Shown: positions 1 to 12,800 of the stretch, piece after piece
How the letters are laid out: every line of letters begins with the position of its first letter
How positions within the stretch are numbered: the stretch's first letter is position 1
From: Larimichthys crocea
Taxonomy: Eukaryota > Chordata > Actinopteri > Sciaenidae
DNA length: 64,000 nt
Direction: 5' to 3'
NCBI RefSeq assembly: GCF_000972845.2
Contig: NC_040012.1
Span: 8,216,097-8,280,096 of the forward strand
The notes under the pieces: model-generated
Databases searched by the model: none
Seen by the model: the letters and a program-made list of their open reading frames with translations, nothing else
What the model was told of the DNA's origin: nothing
Position numbers and translations under genes: made by a program

Positions 1-178
1 TACGTCCATAGAGGCTGCTGAGGCTGGTTACATTGCCCTCTTGCCCAGCTCTGGTTCTGGCACGACACTGACCAACTCTGTAGACCACAGAGAGTTGAGG
101 CAGAGCATAAAATCAACATAAAATATGATGAAGTTCCACCAAAATCAGTGAAATAGTTGGTTGTGTGTGACATACAAC
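1..178 (+). repeat. Diverged interspersed repeat, copy A
   Basis: Shares GTCCATAGAGGCTGC, AGAGAGTTGAG and a block ending GTGAAATAGTTGG.TGTGTGAC with 9088-9433, in the same order and orientation. It is truncated by the window edge. Family not identified. Confidence 0.6.
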
Positions 179-2773
179 TCGTGGGTGATCGTACCTGGAT
201 GCGTCAACAAGCTACACCATAAACATATCTGGATTTATTGTATTTTATTGTCTCTGTAGTTTAGTACTTTGTACTTTCAGTAGCCTTGTCCACACAGCAC
301 ATGTGATATGCATGCAAATGAATTGCACTAAATAAAAGTTAAAGGGAACATAACTTCCTAACTTCCTTACAGTTAACCTTTAAATTCACAGAGTAAAATC
401 TATTACCGTGGAAGGAGAGATCTATTTCAGTAGACCTTTTGCATGACAACATGAGAGCAGGCAGTTACTGCAACATTTGATTTCCCCTTGGTCTTTTCAT
501 CGCAGATCATTTTCCAGCAGCCACCCGTATCAAACATTAGTTAATAAATAAACAAAGCAAACATTTCCCTCCACCAGATATTCCTGACATTGCGGAGAAG
601 GCTTTCATTTAGATCTTCGTGTTGGGAAATAAATTGTGAGTGGAGCAAAGCCAGACTGCACATCTGGAGAGCTTCTTTTTTTCAATCTCCACCCTTTTTT
701 TTTTTCTGGAGACAAAAATGTCCATTCATGGTGACAGATCATAAGACTGAAAAGTGAAATTCCTTTCCCTTTAATCATACTGTCACGCGTCTGTTTCAGT
801 GCCCTACTTCTCGTTCCTGCAGCTTCCTAATTTCTGCACGATTCAATCGATTCATCATCTGCTGCTGGAGGAACAAATGTTTTTTAGGCTCAGGGTGAAG
901 ACAGGTCAGGGATCTTCCTCCTCTTTTTGCATATGTGAGCACAACAGCACACAAGCCAACTGAACTGGTTTAACAGGTAAACTCATCTTGACAGTTGTAG
1001 TTTCTGAGGCGTCAACCAAACACAGTTTTCCTGTGTGAATCTGTGCGATTGTTGGATCCAGTTTCAGAGCTGACAGAGCTGCACTAATGAGCAGCAGTCT
1101 CTCTCCCTTAGATTAGATTTCTTACTCTTAATCACTTAATCTAATTTGTCCCATAGTTTGTTTTTTTTCTGGCTCCTTTCCAGGTGTTATTTTGTGGACA
1201 GAAGGCCACATTTCATCACCACTGATCACATGATTATTCATCAATACATTTATAGTCCAAACACTGATAACTAGGCTTTTATTAACTTTTTGTTTTAACC
1301 TCCAACTCTCCTCCTCCTCCTGCTGCTGCTGCTGCTGCTGGCACAATACAAAAAACACAATAGTCAAGTTAACGGGTGTTAACAAGAAAACTACCGGATG
1401 TCATCTGATTTTGACTTTTTAAGTTCAGTTAATAGTAAATACGAAATACTATTACTTATTATTACAATTAAACAAAAATGTGAACGTTAATCAACCAGAA
1501 TAAACACATTTAAATAAATGTAAATTAGTGTTTTTGTTTGTTTCTGTCATTAAACCGTTTAGCTTTTTTCTGTAAGTCTCAGCAAAGTGTTGTAAAGTAA
1601 CAAAGTACTTCTTCTTGACTTAAATACTTTAATTTTACGCGTTTACTACAGTTTAGAGGGGACTGTTGTACTTTACAGATCAACATTTAGCGACACCACC
1701 GTCTAACTACACCAGTAAAGTCAGATTTATTTTACACATGAACGCTTCAGTAACTATAATAGTTTATTTTTTTATTTCTGAAGTGTCAGTTTAAGTTTTT
1801 TTAAAATGCGTTTCTGTTAAGTCACTGTTGAGATAACGGTCCAAAATAAACCTGTGTTAAGTCACTGCTCATGTAAACAGAACATTTCCCTCCGCTCCAG
1901 TTTCACAATAAAAGCATCTTAACTGGCTGAATCACGAGTTGGCTTTTATTGTGGAGTGCACACAGGAAGTGAGTAACGTGTTTTTGTCAGTGAACTTAAC
2001 ACGTGGCAAAAATGCTGTCTGCAAAACAACACAGCAGGACATCTGGGTTTTTAACAGGCTGAATATTTTGAGGGATTTAATGTGAATAAGAAGGAGCTGC
2101 TATAGATGAAGAGCTGCAACTTCCCCAGAGAGGTAAACCAGCTAAACTTCATGTACATGCATGCCATGTGCAGCATTGAATTCAGATTATTGATCATCAG
2201 TTATTGCCTGACTTCTTTTTTTTAAAACGACAGCAGCTTTTGTTGACACTAGTTTTCTGCGACTTGTGACATTAATATTGAACCGTGTTTTGGGACTAGG
2301 TGTCGCCAAATGAACCTCTTATACCTGCATTTGTCTAATTTCTCTAGTAAAGACCTACGTATACACTTCAATACAGGATTGTCATATTAAAAAAGAAAAT
2401 AAACGGAATAATTCCTCTACTACAGATCATTTTACAATCTTACTTTGTGCACATTGCTGTTATCTTTTCCAGGGTAACACTATCTGTAGTTTCATGTGAA
2501 AAAGACTCAAAAGTGAAACTTACTTAAATTACTTAATGTAACCTACTTAAAGTATCAAAGGAAGAAATACTGATTAAACATATTATTATTGCTCATATTA
2601 ATGTAAAATTATTGCACAATAAACTCACATATCAGTGGCTGTACATTTATAATGGCTTGATGATTGCTGTGCTGGTGCAACATTATTTTATCTTATTTTT
2701 ATTTAGTTAGTTCAGTGTTTTCCTTACACTTTATACTACGAACTTTTGCACGCTCCTTGGTGAGTATTGTGCA

Positions 2774-2880
2774 GGTTCAAGGTTTAGTTTCACTTTTATT
2801 TGTCATATGTAGGTCAACACAAGACCCAACAACAGTACAATGAAATTAAGAAATACAATAGAAGACAATAAAATGCAATA
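2774..2880 (+). repeat. Short interspersed repeat fragment
   Basis: AAGGTTTAGTTTCACTTTTA followed by TTTGTCATAT and ACAATGAAATTAAG resembles the tail of a fish retroposon type that I know from other genomes. Recognition rests on memory of such tails and there is no second copy in this window. Confidence 0.35.
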
Positions 2881-3134
2881 AAAACTGCATCATATATAGA
2901 TCAAATATTAAAAAAGGAGCTAAAAGCAGATATATTTATCATGTTTTTTTTATTGTAAATGTATAAATCTTGTTTTTCTCTTACTATGTTACCAAAATAC
3001 TTTTACTTGATTCTAACTCTGGAGTAAAAGTTTAATAATTTAGTGTTTAAACTAACATCAGATAGAAATAATACCTTAGGTAAAATACAGATATATTTAT
3101 TTCATTTGATTAAATATACTGAGTTACACTCCAG

Positions 3135-3136
<2 letters not shown>

Positions 3137-3227
<91 letters not shown>
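3137..3227. repeat. (GT)n microsatellite, about 45 units
   Basis: Uninterrupted GT tract ending about 385 bp before the mppe1 start codon. It is long enough to be highly polymorphic and to adopt left-handed DNA. Confidence 0.95.
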
Positions 3228-3228
<1 letters not shown>

Positions 3229-3482
3229 CAGTTTTATTTTGAAAAGCCGGATTTGACCGCATGTGTTTGCAGCTTGACGCTTTGTGTCTGAGCGGAGCTG
3301 AGACTGAGACAGCGGCAGCTGCTTCTCCTCTCCACAGGCAGAAAACGTTTTTACACATTTGTAACTTTGTATCTGCTGTTTCTGAATCTCCTGAACTCGA
3401 CGAGAAGCTTCTGTGTTTTTTTTATTTATTTATTTATTTTTTTGTGTGTTGTTTAACCGACGAACCGTCCGAACAACTTGCC

Positions 3483-3509
3483 ATGAGCATCACCCGGCTG
3501 GAGAGCTGA
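3483..3509 (+). other. uORF 1 in putative mppe1 leader (8 codons + stop)
   Basis: ATG at 3483 opens an eight-codon frame ending TGA at 3507-3509. The context around the ATG is CTTGCCATGA. It exists only as an ORF in the sequence, and its effect depends on the leader being transcribed from upstream of 3483. Confidence 0.45.
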
Positions 3510-3541
3510 CCAGTCGGGGTCTGTGGGGAAGAGAGGGGAAG

Positions 3542-3655
3542 ATGCCTCATGGACCGCTCCATCACCACCAGTGCGCCACTTCAGGGCATCCCAAACGTCG
3601 AATAACAAAGAAATGCCGAGGTTCAGCGTCAGATGGATGGTTGCGCTGCTGTTGA
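3542..3655 (+). other. uORF 2, overlaps the mppe1 start codon
   Basis: ATG at 3542 opens a 37-codon frame that ends at 3655, 43 bases past the mppe1 ATG and in a different frame. Ribosomes that initiate here would bypass the main start. The context GAAGATGC has a purine at -3. Confidence 0.45.
3549..3605 (+). other. uORF 3 (18 codons + stop)
   Basis: ATG at 3549 opens an 18-codon frame that ends TAA at 3603-3605, eight bases before the mppe1 ATG. It sits inside uORF 2 in another frame. Confidence 0.45.
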
Positions 3656-3863
3656 TTCTCGTGCTCTTCGGTGCTTTCTTTTTCTGCGAGTATCTCATCT
3701 ACTTCCCGACCATCCTCAAGTGCGCCTGGCCGAAGATCAGCCATGCACGGGGCGAAGAGGGCATCGACGGCCGGTCGATGGACTCAGCGGTCCGCGCTAT
3801 GGTGCTGTCGGACACGCACCTCCTCGGTGCAGTCGGGGGACACTGGTTCGACAAGCTGAGGAG
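3613..3863 (+). CDS. mppe1: mppe1 coding exon 1
   Basis: Encodes residues 1-83 and two bases of R84. It holds the N-terminal membrane anchor (hydrophobic stretch around [17 protein letters not shown]) and the first metal-binding motif SDTHLLG. It ends ...AGGAG|GTAAATG. The human protein has a longer N-terminus; this one begins closer to the anchor. Confidence 0.95.
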
Positions 3864-6800
3864 GTAAATGTTGCATTTTGCATTTTTTTTTCTTCCTCTC
3901 CATCTCTCTCTCTCTCTCTCTCCTGTCCAGTGCATCCGTCTGTGCTGCAGGTTTGTAAACAAAAAAACAACAAATTGACTTGTTGTCTCCAAAAAACGCA
4001 CAGGGAATGGCAGATGGAGAGAGCTTTCCAGACCGCTCTGTGGCTGCTCAGGCCCGAAATAGTGTTTATTCTCGGGGATATCTTCGACGAAGGGAAGTGG
4101 AGCTCACAGAAGGTAACGTTTTCCCACTCATTGCTTTGTCTGCACAGTGCTCATGATGATGATGATGATGATGATGATGGTTATTGTGGATGCAGAGCAG
4201 AGCCTGGCCAGTCATCATCATCATCATCTTGTACCATCCAGGCCTGAGAGGCTGCAGGTTTAGAGGAAAAAACATCAACAATAACAGCAGCAGCAGCTGC
4301 AGCTGCAGCCTCCTCCATCCTCTGCTCCATCCTCTCAGCCCTCCATGCCACAGCCATCCTGCTTTAGGAATATTAAAATAATAAAAAATCAAAGATCCAC
4401 TGGGAATGCGCAGCCACATCTGTGACTGGATTGTCAAACGGGATCCGTCAAGTTAAGACAGAAGAAAAGAGGAAGTGTCGGGCACAGAGGAGGGCCTCAT
4501 TAAAAAAAGGAAACAGAGCTCGCAGGCTGTAAAATCTCCACTAATCTAACATGTTCCCCCCGTCAGCTTCCTCATTCATTTTCACACTCGGTTAGCATCT
4601 CTTCTGCAGTTTGTTTTCAGTGGACTTCTGCAAGAGGAAGGAAATCTTTGAACTGAGGTCTGCGGCCGAGGGTTGCTCTCATTCTGGATCAGTCTGACGA
4701 TCATTTTCTCTCAGCAGTCGGCTCAGAAAACAATGAAAACAGTGAAAGATGAAGTGTTGAAGTAGCTTGTTTTGTCTGAAATAGGTCAGCGGCTGACAAT
4801 TACTTTGATCGTCGATTAATCTGTCAGTTATTTTCTTGATTTATCGATTAATCGTGTTGTTGTCCACAAGCTCCCAAACCCCCAAAAGTAACATCTTTAA
4901 AAGCTTGTTTTGACAGAGAGATTGTCCAAAACTGATCAAATATTTGGCACATCAGCTTCAGAAGTGACTTTAAAAATCACAGTTTAATCGGCTAATTGTT
5001 TCTCATGCAGAATTCAAAGCTTTTAGTTTGCAGGAAGGGAAATAATATTAAAAATAGGACAGTCAGACATTGTTTTTTAATTATTTTCTTGACTAATCGG
5101 TTTAGAAAACTGTGTAAAATGCTGTCAGAGGTCAGTTAGAAGTAGCTTGTTTTGTCTGAAATAAGACTGCAGCTAACAATTACTTTAATTGTAAATTAAC
5201 CTGTCAGTTATTTTCTTTATTAATCGTTTTAATCGCGTGGTTTTCATCCGAAACACAAAGATAAAACACAGAAAAGAAGCAAATCTTCGTGTCCTCGTGG
5301 CGTTTTAGTTTGATATTACAGTTAATCGGTTAATTGTTTCAGGCTTCCTCTTGCAGAAGGAGAAATAGTATTAAAACAAAGGCTGCAGTTATTATTTTTA
5401 AATATTAGTTTTATCTATAAATGTTGGAAAATAGTGGCAACAGTCCAAAATCAAATCAAATCAATTTTATTTGTATAGCCCAAAGTCACAAAGTACATTT
5501 GCCTCAGAGGGCTTTACAATCTGTACAAAACTCAAATTCAAAATGATATAAGACATGAAAAAGAAGAAAAATCTGCACATTTTTAGAACCCAAAACCAGC
5601 AAATGTTTGGTGTTTTCTCCTGACGGGTGAGCTCAAACATGAGTCGATTGTTAAAATTACTGCAAATTAATCTTCTGTCAGCGGATTCATTGTCTCAGTG
5701 CTAATTAAAAGTAGCATGGAGGAGTTGTTTACAGACACATAACTCTGAAAAACATTGTGTAAACACGCAGCACTGATGTAATTAAAGATCTCTCGTGTGC
5801 TGCTTCGAGCCCCTCCAGGTGCAAAATTGAATCTAGAGTCTGAATCAAAGCAGCCTGGCTCAGCCACCCATGGGGGGCTGCTGGGTGACCCTCAGAGATC
5901 CCATTATCTCTCATGAGCTTCCCAGGGGAGTCATGTCTTATTAAAGGGCCTGTACTGAAACCTGCTTCAGCCCGTGTTTGTGTTGCTCTCTCTTCTCTCT
6001 GCAGCACTGGGAGGACGACGTGCGACGCTTCCACAGGATGTTCAGACATTCCACCGACACAGAACTGGTTGTACTGGTCGGCAACCACGACATAGGATTC
6101 CACTATGAGTAAGGACACACCTCGTAGTTTCGTTGTTTTTATTTCTTCACCTTTATCCTTGCATACTGCCTCATCAGCTGCTTCTCACAAAGAGTTCAGG
6201 GAGGATCTCTGCACAGAGTCGAGATAACAGCAGGACTTTGATTTCACTCTTTTTTTGTTGGCTCGAGATGACAGATATCAGCTGCCAAGAAAATAACCAT
6301 AAAAGCTTGCACACTGCAGACACAGCAAACAATTGGAACAAAAGGGGCCTCGGTCCACATTGTGTAATGTTTGAGAAAATATTTGATTATGACCCATTTA
6401 GAGGGGGATATTGTATCGAAGGGTTGGACACAGTGGAAGCATTCAGAGCCATAGATACCTGAGATCATGTTTGATATGTTTCACGCAGACAAAAAGACTT
6501 TATGACAATGAACACGGGCCACAAACAAACACAGCCCTGCTGTAAATACACACAAGAGAACCAAATGTGTATCAATCCACAGGTGAAACTGTCCTTAAAG
6601 GTACAGCGTGTAATATTTATTGACATCTAGTGGCTTACCGCTCCCATCCCAAGTGTGTAGGAGAATCTGCGGTATCCTGTTGAGGCTGTTTAAGGTTTCC
6701 TTAGATACAGATATTTATAATTCATATTTAATTAGACAGCAGATAGCAAATGTCACTGTGTTTGTTGACTTTAGCTCGTTGTTATCCGTGGTAAAAAAGG

Positions 6801-9800
6801 CAGGAGATGGCACACTAGGTGTAAAAGGACCCGCTCTACATGTAGATTTTAAAAAAAAGACACACTACACACTGAACCTTTAACAAACACACTGTTTACG
6901 ACTATTTATGTGGCATCTTTTTGTGATGTTTCTCCAGGGTGATGTATATGAACACCAGCCTTATTCTTCAAAGGCGAACGTTGGTATTTTTTGTCAGTCT
7001 GGATTCCATGTTCCCATGTTTCTGCGTCTAAGTGGCAACAATTTTTGAAATTTGTCTCAGTGTTGAGTGAGAGTGCTGCAGCCTGGCAGCTGTGAGGCGC
7101 ACCGTCAATTTACATCCACTAAGAGTGTTTGTTTTGGCCGCCGCCGGGCTCAGCCACATTGTAGAAAAGATCTCCAGAGACAGAGATAGACCTTCTTCTT
7201 AAACAGTAAGATCCTTTTTGTTTAACCAGAAACAGACGCTGAGCCATTTTACAGTTGTACAATCTGGAATTTGGGTCGATTTTCAAGGCATATTTTGATC
7301 TTTTTGACAAAGATATTGTTTTGCAAGTCACAAGTCACACTCCTGAGTCAAGATGTAGTTTTAAACTTCTTGTTTCAAGTCTTAAACGAGTCATTATGTG
7401 ACAGCAAATGCATTGCCACTGCTATTAAACAAAAATAGTTCATGCTTTTTTAATTTTTATGTACTTGACCTTGGAAGTAGGCTCTTGAAACATAGTCCCA
7501 TTAATAAATCTGAAGACTACTACAAGGCTACAAACCTGAAAGAAGCACCTGCACACACACTGCGGAGAGCTCATATGTTTCGAGGTTTTGATTCAACTTT
7601 ATGGTAATTCTTTTGAGCCTGTATGTTCGTGTCCTGTGTTGTTTTACTGGATTGCAATGTGTTGCAGAGATGTTGCGTTCATTGTGTCCACCCCCCTGTA
7701 TGCAACACTCTCTTTGTTAGAAACTGTTCTTAATTTCTCAGGGGAAGAAGCAGTCAAAGCGAACACAAACGAGATGCTTAAAACCCTCCTACAGTTTAGC
7801 TTTTTGTGCCTGTGATTCAGAAATGTGGGAGGCTCATGCGTGCTCCCGATTCGACTCGTGCAGCAGGAAGCGAGATGGCACAGCTCTTATGTAACGGCGT
7901 ATGACAGACAGATGTGACAGACCGAGCAGCAGGTTTCTTTGTTACGGCGTGACGAACGCTCTGTGTCTCCCCGCAGGATGGACTGGTTCAAGCTGCAGCG
8001 CTTCGAGAAGGTCTTCAACGCCTCCTCCACCAGGATCGTCACCAAAAAGGGAGTCAAGTGAGTGACATGAGGGTGAAACGTGTTCGATGACCTGCGACAC
8101 AGCTGCAGGAATGTGACCCAACAGGATGAGAGGTCACGGGTTTAATCCCCTGAGTCAGTCTGCGGCAGAAAAATGCTTTTAAAGCGAGATGACTGTTCCA
8201 GGGATCTTAAACATGTGCTAATAGGTGCAAATGACAAAGTGTGTCCTATTTTCACACAGCTGATGAACAGACTGACATCAGCATGGATCCGCATGCTGCA
8301 GACGCTGCAAAAACCTCCCCAGATCAAGTTGTTTTTGTTTATGACGGAGTCCTGATTCAGCCAGTGGAATAAAAATATCTTCTTTTATTCATAAGAAAAG
8401 GTTAATATTTATCAACTCTGGTGCCTTAGTTAAAAATCCAGGCATTGATTTTATATTAACTTAAAAAAAAGTTTCTATATCGGGTTGAAATATTCTATAT
8501 ATATATATCATATCATTATAATCATTTCTTCATTTTGGTTAAGGAATCAGGTTTGAGAACTCCGATATAGACAGAAATCAATTAATGTGACGTTAGAATT
8601 ATAAATAAAAAATAACAAGACAACCATAAAATTTAAAAAACAGAGCCATACATTGTATTAAAAGTAAAAGATGATCAAAATAATCAATGTTTTTAGTTTT
8701 TGTAACAATAACAGTATCGTTGTTATTATTATTTATATACTGTAAGAAAGCGAGGTGAAGAATGAAAGATGTATTTTATTGTACACATTGTACAAAATAT
8801 GCATTATGTCTTTATTAACATTGTGTAGAATATTGGTATTTTTGCAGCTTAGTGCCCACAGTTTATTCTATATTTGTTATGATTATGTTACTTTCTAGCC
8901 AGTTGACAACTTTGCTAAAAGCCAAACATGAAACAAGGTCAACAACACAAGACACAGCAGCCAGCTAATATTACTGACTAGTCCAACGGCAAGAAGCCCA
9001 GCTCCGCGACTTCTTGTTCAGTCACTTTCTCATGTTCTCTTCTTGGCTTCCTCTGTCAAGATCCCCTTAGGTCTATTCTCCTCTGTCATTATGTCCATAG
9101 AGGCTGCAGAGCTGTGGTTCTTGCATGACACCAACTCTGCTGCTCACTATCATACATTCCCCCACACCCCGGGCCTGAAAACCTCCTCTTCTTCTTCCCG
9201 GAGGTCCAAAACTCCTGTGGTACAAACACTAACAGGCAGCCTAACAAACTGAGCTAACAGCAGCTACAGTTGGCAGCAGTTTACTTCACTGTCCACCAGG
9301 AAACTCTGTAAATCAGAGAGAGTTGAGAAGGAGCAGCCGTAGGACATCGGAGGAAAAACCAGAAAACATTTTCTCCATAAAGTATGATCCAGTTTCACCA
9401 GAACCAGTGAAATAGTTGGTGGTGTGTGACTTAGTGCTGTACAGCATTACGTACTTCTCACAGTACGTTACATAGCGCAGAAACAGACGTACAAATGACT
9501 GAGTCAGTGTAGCGTCAAAAATATTTAAAATCTGTTATTCTGTGGTTGCTTTAATGGAAAATTTATTAAATCAGTTAAAACTAGAGAGAAATATTTAATG
9601 TAAAACTGAATATTTTTGACTGTCGGTGCAGCTTTGCTTTGTAAAGATTGACCAAATTTGATTGAAGCGCCCAGAATAGAAACATTCTAAAATGATGCAG
9701 TCTCGCTGCAGCTCGTCTATATTAACGTTTTTCCACCCCTCTCTTCAGTTTCCTGCTGGTGAACAGCGTGGCCCTGCACGGTGACGGGTGTCCCATCTGC

Positions 9801-12800
9801 CAGTCGGTGGAGAAAGAGCTGATCAAACTCTCCAGGGACCTCAACTGTTCTCTTCAGGTGGGAAGATGTCTCCGCATGTCAGTAGCACGCTTTCACACTG
9901 TCAGCACCTCGAACACACTGCACACTGCTGCTAGTTTTGCTCATGAAGTGTGAAAGACTCGAAAAAATACACTCAGTCGCACCCTGAGCAGCTGTCTTGT
10001 ACTTTTTTTTAATTCACAAATGCAGCGTTTGTAAACGCGCCTTAAAAGCTGATTGCAATAAAAAAATATTGGCTGATGTTTGAGGACTCAGACGATGAAT
10101 TCTTGTCTTTTCTGCAGAGCTCGCAGTCGGGCGGCGGACTGACGGACAGTTGCGAGGGCTCGCAGCTTTATCCTCCCACATCCCCCATCATGTTACAGGT
10201 AAACTGCAAGCGTGCTCTGCGTGTTCTCTGGTTTCAGTCTGTTCTTCAGTGCCGTTGTAGTTTACCCTACATGGAACAGGGGCTGTATTCAGTTGATTGC
10301 ACTGTGCAATTTCACCACTAGATGGCACTAAATCCCACACACCGTACCTTTAAAGGATGTTTGGTCAGCGTTCAGGTCAGGTGAATCTTTTAAAATTCCC
10401 GCTGTGTTTCCTTTCTGATCTTAAGAGGGAGGATAGTGACAGAAAGAGAGACTTTCTTACTAAAAAAAGACTAATTTTAGAAGCTAAATTTAATTCACAT
10501 CAGTGATGCCCAGTGATGGAAAGTACTTTTACTCAAGTACAAATGTGAGGTACATGTTCAGTTCTTGAGCGTTTTCTACAACATCTCAGAAGCAGCATTC
10601 ATCTGGCAGCTTTAGTTACAAGTTATTTTACAAATTAAGATCTGAGGACATGCACAAGTTCAGCTGAAAGGATTAATCAGATCCAGAATGCGACGGCCCG
10701 TCTGGTCTTCAATCGACCCAAAAGTGCATGTTACCCTGCTGCTCATCGAGCTCCTCTAGCTACCTGTAGCAGCCTACAATAAATTCAGATCACTAACGCT
10801 GACTACAAAGTAGTTTTTGTTTCTGCACCCAACTACTTGAACCCCACAGACATGTTTCCTCCTCCACCTGTACACTCCAATCCAAACTTCTCTCGTCTGT
10901 TGTTCCCCGTTGGTGGAACGTCCTACCAGTTCCTACCAGATCAGGGTCGTCTCTCTCTACCTTCAAAAACCTCCTGAACACCTCCAGCTCTTCAGAGAGG
11001 ACCTCCTCTCCAACACTACCAACAACTGGACATGATAAATCTACCCCCCTCCACATCTGTCACAGAACTTATTGCGTCCTTGACACACTGTAACGCGATT
11101 TTCCTTTTTTATCAGTCGCTTTGGATAAAAGCGTCAGCTGAACGACTAAATGTAAATAGTGGATAGTGAGGTACTTTTCCATAGTCACTACAGTAGATGG
11201 TGACAGTACACCTCCAGTTTGGAGAAGCAGGATGGGATCCGGAGCTTAGCACCGCTGTGGACAGAGTCAGCAGAAAAATGTATTACAGCCAAATTAAAAA
11301 AGAAATCCCACCTGAAAAAAAATCAATACCGACTGCTGCATGTCATCTCCTCTCTCTTCCCCCGTGTTTTTCCTGCAGCTGTCCAATAACGGAAGAAAAT
11401 TGCAGCATCAGACTCAAATCAAACTAAAGATTTTTAAAGATGAAGCATATTTGTGTTTTTCTGGCTGTGCCGCTGTAACTCTGATCCAAACAACTGATCT
11501 GTCCTGTGATACAGAGCACAGTGCAGTGGAATATACTGTATATGAAATGCTATCCGACAATGTGCAATATGATTTTTTTCCCACAGTTTGCTAAATTATT
11601 TAGAAAATATTTTTTTGTGCTTTTAACAGATGAAACAGTAAAACACAGCTGTCCACTTGAGACTCCATATAGCATTATAATATTTAGAGTTATACATCTT
11701 TTATCTGTAACCACTTATCCTCACCAGGGTCACAACATTCACACCTACGGACAATTTAGAGTCACCGATTAACCTGTGAGTCCAATGGACTGTGCCGGTA
11801 AGCCTGAAGTACCTGTAATGAACATGCAAACTCTGAAAGAAAGAGAAAATTAAATCAATCAACATATATAAATAGAAATGAAAAAATAAGGTTAAAGATG
11901 AAAATAACGGTTAAGAATGATTGCGGCTAAAATTAAAAGTAAACGTGGGAAAAAGAAAGTGTTATGGGGGGTTGGTGAACGTCTACGATCTTTGTCAGTG
12001 GACCAGGCGAAGTGAAGTGTCATCAAAGTGAAAGACAGCGACTACTTCTTTTATTAACAAATGTTCATTTCATTGATTCGTTTATTTGGTCTTGTGAAAA
12101 AGTGAAAAACATCCAGTGAGACGAGTTCAGAGAGCTCAAAGATATTTAATTAACAGACAAGAATGAGCAGAGATTTGGTATTTTTCTCTGAGAAATGACT
12201 GGAACAATAACCTGGTTATGATTTATCATATTTCCTGTTGGATCTATTCATGTTTTCAACATTTTCTTTTTGTTGTTGTAGCACAACATTTGAACTGAAC
12301 CTCTCTAAATCTCTAGACTCCTCGATCTTCTCTATTTTTTATTTGAGATGTCAAAACATATTCTAAAAACTAAAAATCATGTCCTCTCTGTTCTCCAGCA
12401 CTATCCTCTGTACAGGGTGAGCGATGCCGGCTGCACAGGACTGGATGCTGCGCCGCCTGAAGAGCGGCACCTGCTGTTCAGAGAGAAGTATGACGTGTTG
12501 TCTAAGGAGGCCTCGCAGAGGGTGAGTACTCTGCAGTCTCATCACAACGCCTCTGCTGCTTTTCTCTCTCTTAAAGCACAGATCTCTTCTGAAGACGCTT
12601 CATCCAATTAAAATACAGTACAGCCGTCTGCAGTCAGAAACACAGAAGAAGCAGCATGTGATGACGATGATGATGAAACTGATGATGTAAGCGAGCAGCA
12701 ACCGGTCTCTGAGGTAGACGTGTGTTTCCTCTCCCCCTCAGCTGCTGCAGTGGTTTAAGCCCCGCCTCATCCTGAGTGGACACACCCACAGCGGATGTGA

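Larger units (their letters stand above)
1..3136. other. Intergenic DNA upstream of mppe1, no gene seen
   Basis: AT-rich DNA. I see no exon with conserved protein and flanking splice sites. It includes a diverged repeat at 1-178, a CTC/TGC triplet tract at 1308-1341, and a short interspersed-repeat-like block at 2774-2880. Fragments resembling the AAGTACTT element family lie at 1585-1690. Confidence 0.7.
3228..3612 (+). promoter_or_regulatory. Probable mppe1 promoter-proximal/5' leader region
   Basis: No transcription start can be fixed from sequence alone. The stretch lies between a (GT)n tract and the start codon. It carries a GC-richer part (3250-3345), a T-rich run with TTTATT repeats (3416-3441), and then three upstream ATGs. 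I see no splice acceptor convincing enough to place an intron here, so it is most simply read as promoter plus an unspliced leader. Confidence 0.5.
4113..6004 (+). other. mppe1 intron 2
   Basis: 1.9 kb intron with GT at 4113 and AG at 6003-6004. It contains a (GAT)n tract near 4153-4179, a tandem pair of ATTAATCG-type repeats (4761-5430) and a short repeat at 5449-5530. No additional exon seen. Confidence 0.85.
10199..12398 (+). other. mppe1 intron 6
   Basis: 2.2 kb intron holding a MITE end (10225-10353), an AAGTACTTTTACTCAAGTAC-type fragment (10508-10572) and a LINE remnant (10660-11158). The remainder is AT-rich with no recognised feature. Confidence 0.85.

Noticed and set aside
3523..3612. 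In-frame upstream extension of mppe1 starting at 3523
   Set aside because: It would start at GTG, not ATG, and the extra residues resemble nothing in the family; ATG 3613 is the first in-frame ATG and directly precedes the membrane anchor.
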